This document shows positions 35,225 through 43,872 of a stretch of 64,000 bases of DNA, one piece after another (the first letter of the stretch is position 1; each line of letters begins with the position of its first letter). The notes under the pieces were generated by a model that worked only from the letters and a program-made list of their open reading frames with translations, was not told where the DNA came from and made no database searches. The position numbers were made by a program, and so were the translations under genes. The DNA lies in the NCBI RefSeq assembly GCF_016937515.1, contig NZ_JAFHKM010000002.1, forward strand, positions 3,405,001-3,469,000. Reading direction: 5' to 3'. The stretch comes from Cohnella algarum. Lineage in GTDB: Bacteria > Bacillota > Bacilli > Paenibacillales > Paenibacillaceae.

Positions 35225-38200
35225 ATGGGATTATCCCGCAGCAGTCGAAAAATCATGCTGGTCGTTGTCGCGTTACTCTTGGCTGCAGGCGCGCTTCCGC
35301 CGATGTTCGCCGAGGCCGAAACGGCCGCCAAGGGGGTCGTGGCCGGGACCGTCTATGAGAAGAACGGCCTTCCGGCGCAAAACGCCACCGTTTATGTTTA
35401 CAAGGAAGGCAGCAACAATCCATCTACGACAAGCACGAACGCAAGGGGCAATTTTTGGCTGAACAACGTCGAGCCGGGCAATTATCGCGTACAGGCCAAA
35501 CGCAACTATGAAACATATACGTACGACAGCGGTTATTCGGCATACGCCCAGGTGGCCGCCGGGGAAACGACGGTTTACGATTTGACGATCGATGCCGTGG
35601 ACGGCGCCCTTTCGGGCAGCGTCAAGGACGGGAACGGGAATCCGTTGCCCGGCGCCAAAATGTATCTGTACAAGGGCTCTTCGACAAGTTCGAGCGTCAC
35701 GGTCGAAGCGGACAGCAGGGGAATGTTTCTCTTTCCCAAAGTGGCCGCAGGGGAGTACCGGACGAAGGTTTCTATCGGCATAGGCCCGTACACTTTCGAA
35801 TCCGAGTTCAGCAGCCCCGTTGCGGTATCCGCCGGAACAACGGCGCAAGCGGGCGAATTGACGGCGGTACCGACCAAGGGAGCGGTCGCCGCGGCCGTCG
35901 CCGGGCCGAACGGCGAACCGATCAATAGCGCGACCGTCAATCTTTACAGGGACGGATCGTCCGTCAGCGCCGCAAACGTGCGAACGGACAACGCCGGGGA
36001 TGCCATGCTGAAAAACGTCGCCCCCGGCACTTATCAAGCAAAAGCGACCTATTCGACGTTTTTTTACAATTATGAGTCGGAGCTTTCGGAGTCCTTCGAA
36101 GTGACGCCGGGAAATTTGGCGGCGTCCGGGAGCTTGAACCTGAAAACCGGGCAGGGGCCGCCAGCGCCAACGTAACGGACGCCGACGGCAATCCCGTGGC
36201 GAACGCGCTCGTCTATTTGTACAAAGGCAGCACCAGCGTCAGCGCCGCCTCCGGGTACACCAACGTCAACGGCAACGTGTTTTTCACCAAGCTGGCGCCC
36301 GGCCCCTACCGGATGGTCGTGAATTTCCGTCCGGCAACCGTTACTTATACGGCGGAATCGCCCGTATTCGATGTCCGCGCGGGCGAAGTAGCGGCGAACT
36401 CGCTTCGACTTGCGGACTACGCAAGCGCAACGAAATTAACCGGGTTTAAAGGAACCGTAACGGACGCCGACGGAAATTTGATCTACAATGCCACGGTTTA
36501 TTTATACCGGGCTTCCGGTACCGGCCACATCAATTCCACGTCGACGGATTACAGCGGAAACTACAGCTTCCGGACGCTGGAGCCCGGGGAGTACAGGGTT
36601 CAAGCAAGGTACAACAACGGGAATTACACGATGCTATCGGAGTTTTCGGACATCGTCGCCGTCAGCTCGGGACTGGAAGTCGTCGATCTGAAAATGGCTC
36701 CCACAAACGGCCAGATCGCGGGCAAAGTGACGGACGATACGGGAGCGCCGGTCGAAGCCGCCACCGTTTACCTGTACCAGGGAGACCGGACCGGCGATTC
36801 GGGGAATACGGCAACGGGGGCGGCGGGCAACTATTTGTTTTGGAATCGGGAGCCTGGCGACTATCGGGTCCAGGCGGCGTACAACACCGCGCTGTATACC
36901 TTTAAATCGGAGTTCAGTCCGAAACGGGCGGTTGTCCCCGGGGAGACGACGACGATCCATCTTACCGCTTCGCCGGTCAAGGGCGCGGCCGTCGGCACTG
37001 TTCGCGACCGGGACGGAAACCCCGTCGAGGGCGCGACGGTTTACTTGTACAAGGACGGAGCTACGAGCCACACCGCGTACAGTACGACCAACAGTCTCGG
37101 CAATTTTGCGATTTCTCGCGTGGACGCCGGTACGTATCGGGTCAAAGCCAGATACTACGATTCCAATTACACTTACGAATCGGAGCTCTCGTCGGAGCTG
37201 TACACGATCGCGAACGGCCAGGCGACTCTCGTGAAGGACTTGAGCCTGTCGCCGACGAACGGGGCTATTATCGGCGAGGTCGTAGACGAAGAAGGGAAGC
37301 CTGTCAAAGATGCGAAGATCTATCTTTACGCCGGAGATAACGGTTATCGCATCAACAGCACCGATTCGGACGGGTTGGGTCAATACCAGTTCCGGCAAAT
37401 CGACGTCGGCGAATATCGGGTGAAAGCCGTTTATTCCGACGGAACCTATTCTTACGAATCGAGCGACAGCGCGCACTTTGTCGTCAACCGCGGCGACAGC
37501 GCGCCGGCAGAGCGTCTGACGCTGCGCGTCATCCGCGGAGCCGTAACCGGAACGGTCAAGAACGCTTCCGGACAACCGGTTAAGGACGCGTCGGTCTCCT
37601 TGTATAAAACGGGAAGCACCTACTCCAGCAGTTCGGCATTGACCGACGCATCCGGGAAATTCAACCTGAATGCGGTCGAGCCGGGGCAATATCAGCTCAA
37701 GGCGATCTATTCCGACGCAACGTATTCGTATGCGTCGGATCTCTCCGGGCCGTTCCGGATCGAAACCGGCCAGACCGTTCAGGCGGGGGATATCGTCATT
37801 CGCGTCATCGACGGCGCGGCGGCGGGAACGGTCGTCAAACTGGACGGCGCGCCGGTTTCGAATGTAGAGGTTACGCTGTATAAAGGAGCCGACGCGATAG
37901 CGCGGGCGTTTACGGACCAGGACGGAAAGTTCCTTCACGCCAAAAGGACGCCCGGCGATTACCGGATCAAAGCCGCATACGAGGATTCCCTTTACAAATA
38001 CGCATCGGATTTCGCCTCGCTGCAAATTTCGGCGGGACAAACGACGACTCTTCCTCCGTTAACCGTCATCCCGATCGCGGGAGCGGTCGAGGGAACGATC
38101 ACGGATAAAGACGGCCAGCCTCTCGGGGCGTCCGAGGTCCGGCTATTCAAGGAGGGCGGCACGTCTCCTTCGGCCAGGACGGAGACGGGAGCGGACGGAT

Positions 38201-38598
38201 CTTACCGGTTCGCGAAGCTGGAGCCGGGGCGTTACCGGATCGAAGCGGCCGAAGTCGTCTCCGAGCCGTTCGCCGTTACCGCAGGACAGACCCGGGAGGT
38301 TGATCTGTCGGCATCCCGCGACGTGATTCCACCGGTAACCTCCTATGAATTGAAGGAGATTCGCTCCAATGACGGCCGCTATATCACAGCGTTGAACGTA
38401 ACTCTTTCCGTCAATGAGGCCGGGGCAAAAACGGAATACCGGATTAACGGAGGCGCCTGGAAGGCGTACGGCGGTTCCTTCACCGTTTACCCGGAGACGA
38501 CGGAGACGCTCGAGTGGAGAAGCATCGACAAGGCGGGGAACGTCGAACGCATTTGGTTTGCCGACTTCAACGCCGGCACGATCAACCAGCTGCCTTAA
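35225..38598 (+). pseudogene. Secreted protein of 11 carboxypeptidase-regulatory-like repeats, frameshifted
   Basis: The signal peptide is MGLSRSSRKIMLVVVALLLA, ending near FAEAE. Eleven ~85-residue beta-sandwich repeats follow, each starting like GxVxGTVxDxxGNPVxxATVYLYKG and containing an EPGxYRVQA motif. A C-terminal OmpL47-like domain (KTEYRINGGAWKAYGG, then EWRSIDKAGN) ends the protein. The frame breaks at 36153-36156 in CAGGGGCCGCC: one missing G would restore repeat 4 (ASANVTDADGNPVANALVYL). Rejoined length is about 1124 residues. No LPXTG or membrane anchor is present. A TTG at 35219 is an alternative start, 8 nt after GAGGAGGAGG. Probably an extracellular scaffold; partner unknown. 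A small peptide gene starts 32 bp downstream. Confidence 0.85.
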
Positions 38599-38630
38599 CA
38601 TAAGGACGCGGAAGAAAGGAGGTGGAGAAA

Positions 38631-38792
38631 ATGACAACGATGCCGTCGGCAGCCGAGGGAACGATCCGGAAAAAGGAGTGGGTGGAGCCCGCCCTCGAAG
38701 TGCTGTCCGTCAAGTTCACCGAAGCGGACCATTTCTGGGAGTTCGTATGGGACGGGGATTTCTACAAGCGACAGCTGGTCATGTCCAGTTGA
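38631..38792 (+). CDS. Small RiPP-like precursor with lasso-type leader (53 residues)
   Basis: The ATG follows AAAGGAGGTGGAGAAA, a very strong ribosome-binding site. The product has the segment KKEWVEPALEVLSVKFTEA (residues 14-32), which fits the leader pattern W-x-x-P-x-L-x-x-L-x-V-x-x-T of paeninodin-type lasso peptides. The tail after T30 is ADHFWEFVWDGDFYKR plus QLVMSS. If cleavage follows the family rule (T at -2), the core begins with A32 (counting Ala as residue 32) and has no Asp or Glu at core positions 7-9, only at 6 and 10, so a classic lasso ring is not predicted. No cyclase, protease or PqqD-like gene is in the window. The terminator at 38858-38896 ends the unit. Confidence 0.6.
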   Translation: MTTMPSAAEGTIRKKEWVEPALEVLSVKFTEADHFWEFVWDGDFYKRQLVMSS

Positions 38793-38857
38793 TCGCCGAA
38801 GCGAACTAAACCGCAATCCGGTTCGACCGACAGTTCGTCCAAACGACGTTCGGCAAG

Positions 38858-38896
38858 AGCCTCTTCGCTTCCTTCAGAGGAAGCGGGAGGCTTTTT
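38858..38896 (+). terminator. Intrinsic terminator after the small peptide gene
   Basis: AGCCTCTTCGCTTCC pairs with GGAAGCGGGAGGCT around a short loop and is followed by five T. Confidence 0.85.
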
Positions 38897-39038
38897 ATCG
38901 TATCCTTGCCGGGCGGTCTGAATAAAGGAAAGCCAATGTGCAAAAGCTGAGGCGTGCACAACGGGAAATGCCGGAAGGCCCGTTTCATCGGGACGGGACC
39001 GGCCGAACCTCGAATAATCAAAGAGAAGGTGCTGCGTG

Positions 39039-39332
39039 ATGGAGCAAATGCAAGAGCTGAAAAACACATTGTCCTACCTTCATTCCGAACTGAACCGAAT
39101 CGAAACGATGGCGGGCACGCTGTCCACGATCGAGCACGATCATTTCACCAAATTGAACGGGTTCGATCATCGGGGACTGGCGGATATCGCGGTGGAAGAG
39201 CAGCAAGCGTCGCGGCAGCTCGGAACGATCAAGCATATGTGCTTGTCGATGGCGCAAAAAATCGACGGGCTTCGGCAATCCCTCGATGGCGGCGACCCGA
39301 AGGAGAGCAAGCGGCATGCGGAGACTCATTGA
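39039..39332 (+). CDS. Hypothetical protein, helical, 97 residues
   Basis: Starts MEQMQELKNTLSYLHSELN; an in-frame GTG 3 nt earlier is equally possible. The composition and spacing of hydrophobic residues suggest two or three amphipathic helices, with no membrane segment or known motif. The AGAGAAGGTG before the start is a fair ribosome-binding site. Its 3' end overlaps the start of the next gene by 17 bases, so the two are probably co-translated. I do not recognise the family; partnership with the FMN-binding protein downstream is inferred from the overlap only. Confidence 0.7.
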   Translation: MEQMQELKNTLSYLHSELNRIETMAGTLSTIEHDHFTKLNGFDHRGLADIAVEEQQASRQLGTIKHMCLSMAQKIDGLRQSLDGGDPKESKRHAETH

Positions 39333-40737
39333 AGGCTGGATCCGCTCCGCGCTTAACGAAACGGTAGACAAGGCGATCCTGCGCATCGTCCGGGACCAGT
39401 ATACCGAAAATTTATTCGAAATGGTGCCGGCCACGAGGAAGGTAGGGCTGACCAACCTGGCGGAAATCGCCATGCGGGCGAATCAGGGGACGCCGATTTC
39501 CCGCCCGCTCGGCTCTCCGCTGCATTTTTCCCCATGGGAGAAGCTTCTGTTCAACCCCGTGCATCTTTTCCGCTTTCCGACGCCGGAGAACGTTCGCATC
39601 CAAACGGCCGTCACGATCGGCCGCCGCGCGAGGAAGCCGCTGACGCTTTCGATGCCGGTGATGATCGCGGCCATGTCGTTCGGCGGGGCATTGAGCAAAA
39701 GCGCGAAAATCGCCCTGGCCAAGGCGGCAACCGCTGCGGGAACGGCAACCAACACCGGGGAAGCGGGCTTGATGGAGGAGGAAAGAAACGCGGCCCGGCT
39801 GCTGATCGGTCAATACAACCGCGGCGGCTGGATGAATTCGCCCGAAGCCTATATGCGGCTGAACGCGATCGAAATCCAGTTGGGCCAGGGCGCGCAGGGG
39901 TCGACTTCGCAGCGGACGTCGGCCAAAAATATCGGGAACGATTTTCGGGAAGTGTTCGGCCTTGCCGAAGGCGAAGACGCCGTCATCCATTCCCGGCTTC
40001 CCGGAGTCGATACGCAGGACGATTTTATCCGATTGGTTCGAAGGCTCCGGGACGAAACCGGCGTGCCGGTCGGATTGAAAATCGCCGCCACGCATCATTT
40101 GGAAAAAGAACTGCAAGTAGCCGTCGAGGCAGGGGTAGACTTCGTGACGGTCGACGGCGCGGAAGGCGGAACGCACGGCGGCGCGCCGTCGCTGCAGGAC
40201 GACGTCGGGCTTCCGACGTTGTTTGCGGTGGCGCGGGCGGCGGCGTTTCTGGCCGAAAAGGGAGCCGCCTCGGACGTCCAACTGATCGCGACGGGGGGCC
40301 TGATTACCCCGGGGCAAATGCTGAAAGCGATCGCGCTGGGCGCCGACGCCGTCTACATCGGAACCGCGGCGCTCATGGCGCTGGCGAGCGAGCAAATGGT
40401 CGAAACCGTTCCGTTCGAGCCGCCGACAAGCCTGGTCGTCTATTCCGGGAAATTGACGAGCGAGCTGAATATCGACCAAGCGGCGGCCAATCTGGCCCGC
40501 TATTTGAACGCGTGCGCGATGGAAATGGAGCAGGTCGCCGTTTCCCTCGGCAAAACGTCGCTCGCGGATATTTCCAAGTCCGACTTGTGCGCGATCGATC
40601 CTTTCGTGGCGAAAGCGACCGGGATTGAGCTCGGCTACGTCGCTCCGACGCGGCAAAACCGCTTTTTCGAAGAGACGGCGCCGTTTTTCGCTCCCTCCGA
40701 AGACACGGCCGAACGATCGCAAGCCCCGCTGCATTAA
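39316..40737 (+). CDS. FMN-binding glutamate synthase-like protein
   Basis: A 473-residue protein matching the central FMN-binding domain of glutamate synthase (GltB domain 2): MPVMIAAMSFGGALSKSAKIALAKAA, TNTGEAGL, QLGQGAQGS, DGAEGGTHGGAPS and LITPGQMLKAIALGADAVYIG, which binds flavin phosphate. It lacks the glutamine amidotransferase domain and shows no obvious complete Fe-S cysteine cluster, so it is a stand-alone member of uncertain substrate. ATG 39316 follows AAGGAGAGC and overlaps the upstream small gene. Confidence 0.9.
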   Translation: MRRLIEGWIRSALNETVDKAILRIVRDQYTENLFEMVPATRKVGLTNLAEIAMRANQGTPISRPLGSPLHFSPWEKLLFNPVHLFRFPTPENVRIQTAVTIGRRARKPLTLSMPVMIAAMSFGGALSKSAKIALAKAATAAGTATNTGEAGLMEEERNAARLLIGQYNRGGWMNSPEAYMRLNAIEIQLGQGAQGSTSQRTSAKNIGNDFREVFGLAEGEDAVIHSRLPGVDTQDDFIRLVRRLRDETGVPVGLKIAATHHLEKELQVAVEAGVDFVTVDGAEGGTHGGAPSLQDDVGLPTLFAVARAAAFLAEKGAASDVQLIATGGLITPGQMLKAIALGADAVYIGTAALMALASEQMVETVPFEPPTSLVVYSGKLTSELNIDQAAANLARYLNACAMEMEQVAVSLGKTSLADISKSDLCAIDPFVAKATGIELGYVAPTRQNRFFEETAPFFAPSEDTAERSQAPLH

Positions 40738-40762
40738 AAAGCATGTCGAACCCTTGCACGCG

Positions 40763-40788
40763 AATAACGGCCTCGAGAGGCCGTTATT
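40763..40788. terminator. Bidirectional terminator between gltB-like gene and nagA
   Basis: AATAACGGCCTC and GAGGCCGTTATT form a perfect long palindrome followed by T residues, serving two convergent genes. Confidence 0.85.
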
Positions 40789-40833
40789 TTGGCTGAGCGG
40801 TTGCTATTTGCGGGTACGGCCCGAATCGGCCGA

Positions 40834-42039
40834 TTATTCCGTTTCCGCCAAACGGGTCCCGCCGATCCAGACCCCTTTCAGGCGAAGGGCGTCGTCGAGC
40901 AGCAGCACGTCCGCGCGCTTGCCGGGCGCAAGCGACCCATGGGTTTTGTCCAGCCCCAGCTGCCGGGCCGGATTGCGGCTGGCCATGCGGCTCGCTTCCT
41001 CGACGGTTACGCCAACCTCGCGAACCATCAGGCGGAACGCATCGATCATCGTGAGCGTGCTTCCGGCCAAATTTCCCTCGGCCAATCGCGCGACGCCGTC
41101 CTTCATCGTGACGGGCAATTCGCCGAGCGTGTATTGCCCGTCCGGCATGCCGGCGGCTTCCATCGCGTCGGTGATGAGCACGACGTTGTCGACGCCTTTG
41201 GCCTTGACCAGCACGCGGATGCCGGCCGGGTGAACGTGATGTCCGTCGGCGATCACTTCGGCGGCGATCCGGTCGTCCGCCATGATCGCGCCGGCGGTGC
41301 CCGGCTCCCGGTGATGAAACGGGCGCATGCCGTTAAAGGTGTGAACCGCATGGCGCAGTCCCCGTTCCGCCGCGGCCGTCATCTGCGCGTAGGTCGCATC
41401 GGTATGGCCCGCGGACGGGACGATGCCGTTTGCCACAAGAAGATCGATATATTCGAGCGCGCCTTTGGCTTCCGGCGCGAGCGTCTGCATTTTGATGATG
41501 CCCGGATAGGCGCGCGTCCAATCTTCGAGCCATTCTTTTTGAGGCGGCAAAATGTAGTCTGCGTTCTGGGCGCCTTTCCATTTCACGCTGACGAACGGAC
41601 CTTCGAAATGAACGCCGAGCACTTGCGCGTACGGCATCGGTCCGGCCATATAGCGGCTCGCCCGGTCGAGAACGGCGGTCAACTGATCGCGGGGCGACGT
41701 GAGCGAAGTGGCGAGCAGCCCCGTCGTGCCGTGCCGGGCGTGGAATTTCGCGATCGCATCGAGACCTTCCCGTTCGGCGAACATGAAGTCGTAGCCCGCT
41801 CCGCCGTGCACATGCACGTCGACGAAGCCCGGCAACACCCAGCCGCCGCGTCCGTCGATTCTCTCGGCGGAGCCGGCTTCGGACGGCACGGGGTCCGAAG
41901 ACCCGCCGATGCCGGCAATGACGCCGTCGCGCAGCCAGATCCAGCCGCATTCGAGAGTCCCTTCCGGCGTGACGACGCGTCCTCCTTCCATGAGCGTATC
42001 CGTCTTGATCTTCTCCATTTCAGATTCAGCTCCCGTCAT
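40834..42039 (-). CDS. nagA: N-acetylglucosamine-6-phosphate deacetylase
   Basis: A 401-residue amidohydrolase. Metal and substrate motifs are visible: GFVDVHVHGGAGYDFM, HFEGPFVS with the metal-binding Glu, GHTDATY, HTFNGMRPFHHREPG and ITDAMEAAG with the catalytic Asp. It removes acetate from GlcNAc-6-P. The ATG at 42039 overlaps the nagB stop (ATGA), so translation is coupled. It is the last gene of the rpiR-nagB-nagA operon. Confidence 0.95.
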   Translation of the reverse strand: MTGAESEMEKIKTDTLMEGGRVVTPEGTLECGWIWLRDGVIAGIGGSSDPVPSEAGSAERIDGRGGWVLPGFVDVHVHGGAGYDFMFAEREGLDAIAKFHARHGTTGLLATSLTSPRDQLTAVLDRASRYMAGPMPYAQVLGVHFEGPFVSVKWKGAQNADYILPPQKEWLEDWTRAYPGIIKMQTLAPEAKGALEYIDLLVANGIVPSAGHTDATYAQMTAAAERGLRHAVHTFNGMRPFHHREPGTAGAIMADDRIAAEVIADGHHVHPAGIRVLVKAKGVDNVVLITDAMEAAGMPDGQYTLGELPVTMKDGVARLAEGNLAGSTLTMIDAFRLMVREVGVTVEEASRMASRNPARQLGLDKTHGSLAPGKRADVLLLDDALRLKGVWIGGTRLAETE

Positions 42040-42764
42040 GAAAGTTTCCCCGCGGCTTCTTTGTCCAGCAGGACGACAAGGTGAGGGTGCGTTTGCAGCA
42101 GGGATGCCGGGCAATCCGTCGTTATCGGACCCGTAAGGGCGCGGTGGACGATGTCGGCCTTATCCGCTCCGCGCACGACAAGCAAAATCGTTTTCGCTTT
42201 GAGAATCGTGCCGACGCCCATCGTGATCGCCTGCTTCGGCACTTCGTCGACGCTGTCGAAAAACCTCGCGTTCGCTTTCAACGTTTCCTCGGCCAAATCC
42301 ACGACGTGCGTGCCGCGAATCAACGCGTGCGCGGGCTCGTTGAACCCGATATGGCCGTTGTGCCCGATGCCGAGCAGCTGCAGGTCGATTTGTCCCGCGT
42401 CGGCGATCAGCCGGTCGTAGCGCTCGCATTCGGCTTGAGGGTCCGGCGCGTTGCCGTTCGGAATGTGGGCCCGTTCGGCGGGCAAATCGATATGATGGAA
42501 TAAGTGCTCATGCATATAGGCGTAGTAGCTTTGCGGGTGTTTCTTGTCGAGGCCGACGTATTCGTCAAGATTGAACGAAGTCGCCTGGCTGAAGCTGAAC
42601 AGCCCGCGCTTGAAATCGCTGACGAGCCGTTCGTAAATGCCGACCGGCGTGCCGCCGGTCGCCAGTCCCAGAACCGCCTTCGGCTGCGTTTGAACGAGTC
42701 CGGCGATAATGTTCGCGCCCGCTTCGTTCAGTTTTTCGTTGGAATCGAACGTCAAAATGTTCAT
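42036..42764 (-). CDS. nagB: Glucosamine-6-phosphate deaminase
   Basis: A 242-residue protein of normal length. GLATGGTPVGIYE near residue 35, the catalytic-Asp region FNLDEYVGL, and LLGIGHNGHIGFNEP with the ring-opening Asp/His set are diagnostic. It converts GlcN-6-P to fructose-6-P and ammonia. AAAAGGAG precedes the ATG, inside the 3' end of the regulator gene. Paired with nagA, it completes entry of amino sugars into glycolysis. Confidence 0.96.
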   Translation of the reverse strand: MNILTFDSNEKLNEAGANIIAGLVQTQPKAVLGLATGGTPVGIYERLVSDFKRGLFSFSQATSFNLDEYVGLDKKHPQSYYAYMHEHLFHHIDLPAERAHIPNGNAPDPQAECERYDRLIADAGQIDLQLLGIGHNGHIGFNEPAHALIRGTHVVDLAEETLKANARFFDSVDEVPKQAITMGVGTILKAKTILLVVRGADKADIVHRALTGPITTDCPASLLQTHPHLVVLLDKEAAGKLS

Positions 42765-42770
42765 GGAAGG

Positions 42771-43625
42771 TTAAATCTCCTTTTGGCTCGTGTATTGTTG
42801 GACCGTCCGGTACGAGCTTTCCAGGCGGGGAACGTAATCGCCGAAATGCTCGCTGACGAGTCCCGTAAACACAATGTCGATGACGTGCAGCTGCGCCATG
42901 CGCGAAGCCATGTCGCCCCGCCGCATTCCGGCTTCCGACGAGGAAGTGAACAGCTTGACCGATGCGGCGGAAGCGAGCGTGTTCGTGCCGAACTGCGTGA
43001 TCGCGATGCCGATTGCGCCCCGTTCGGTCGCGCAGCGCAGGGCCCGGATCGTTTCCGGCGTTTCGCCCGAATACGAAATGGCGACCGCAACGTCCCGCTC
43101 GGTCAATGAATCGGCGGAAGTCAGCATCATATGCGGATCGGAAAACACGGAGGCGACCTTGCCGATTTGAATGAGCTTATGGTGAAAATCGTGCGCGACG
43201 ATGCCGGATGTCGCGACGCCGTAAAGGTCGATGCGGGAGGCAGCATGAAGCGCCTCGATCGCCGTTTGCAGCTGGCCGCGATCGAGCAGCCGCGTCGTGT
43301 CGGTCAGCGACCGCAAGTGATTGTCCGTGATCGCCTTCACGATCTGCTCCAGCGGATTGCCGGCAACGATGTCTTGGTATTGCGACGCTGCCGTCTGTTG
43401 GGCCAATTCCGCTCCGAGCTTTAGCTTGAAGTCGGAAAAGCTGCTGAAATGTAGCGACCGGCAAAAGCGGGAAACCGTCGCGGTGCTGCTTCCGGATTCG
43501 CGCGCGAGCTCCGAAATCGTCATGCGGACGGCTTCCTGCGCATGGTCCAGCAGATAGGAGGCCAATTCGCGTTCCTTCGGATGCAGCGCATCCATCCGGT
43601 CCCGGATCGCATGGCGGATGCTCAA
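42771..43625 (-). CDS. MurR/RpiR family regulator of the nag operon
   Basis: A 284-residue protein with an N-terminal HTH_6 domain (MTISELARESGSSTATVSRFCRSL, about residues 37-60) and a C-terminal SIS sugar-phosphate-binding domain (LYGVATSGIVAHDF, AISYSGETPETI). The start chosen is TTG 43625, 7 nt after GAGGTG; the longer open frame has no ribosome-binding site. First gene of the operon and likely autoregulated. A 13-bp palindrome at 43678-43690 just upstream is a good operator candidate. The ligand is probably an amino-sugar phosphate. Confidence 0.9.
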   Translation of the reverse strand: MSIRHAIRDRMDALHPKERELASYLLDHAQEAVRMTISELARESGSSTATVSRFCRSLHFSSFSDFKLKLGAELAQQTAASQYQDIVAGNPLEQIVKAITDNHLRSLTDTTRLLDRGQLQTAIEALHAASRIDLYGVATSGIVAHDFHHKLIQIGKVASVFSDPHMMLTSADSLTERDVAVAISYSGETPETIRALRCATERGAIGIAITQFGTNTLASAASVKLFTSSSEAGMRRGDMASRMAQLHVIDIVFTGLVSEHFGDYVPRLESSYRTVQQYTSQKEI

Positions 43626-43677
43626 GGCGATACACCTCGTTCGGGAAAAATTTTTACACAATAAACGAAAATAAAAA

Positions 43678-43690
43678 GAAAATAATTTTC
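43678..43690. promoter_or_regulatory. Candidate RpiR operator
   Basis: GAAAATAATTTTC is a perfect 13-bp palindrome in the AT-rich divergent region between the regulator gene and the gene at 43873. It resembles known RpiR-type operators of the TGAAA...TTTCA kind. Confidence 0.5.
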
Positions 43691-43783
43691 ATGACACCTT
43701 AAAGATAGCCGATTTTGACAAAAAAAACAACGGCTAAATTCCTCGAAAAGCGAGAAAATGAGGGTAATCTACAACAGTTCCCT

Positions 43784-43812
43784 TTGCGCTCGCCCTCCAT
43801 GTGAATTATGAT
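43784..43812 (+). promoter_or_regulatory. Putative sigma-A promoter
   Basis: TTGCGC (43784-43789), a 17-bp spacer, and TATGAT (43807-43812). It places transcription start near 43820 and supports a CDS start at 43873 rather than the earlier GTG at 43801. Confidence 0.6.
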
Positions 43813-43872
43813 GGTAAAAGGAAAACGGGAATAACCGAAATCGAACACTTTGGAAAGCGACGGCGATGGCAG

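Noticed and set aside
38631-40737. Complete lasso-peptide biosynthetic cluster
   Set aside because: The genes after the peptide encode an unknown small helical protein and an FMN-binding glutamate-synthase-like protein, not a PqqD-like protein, protease or cyclase.
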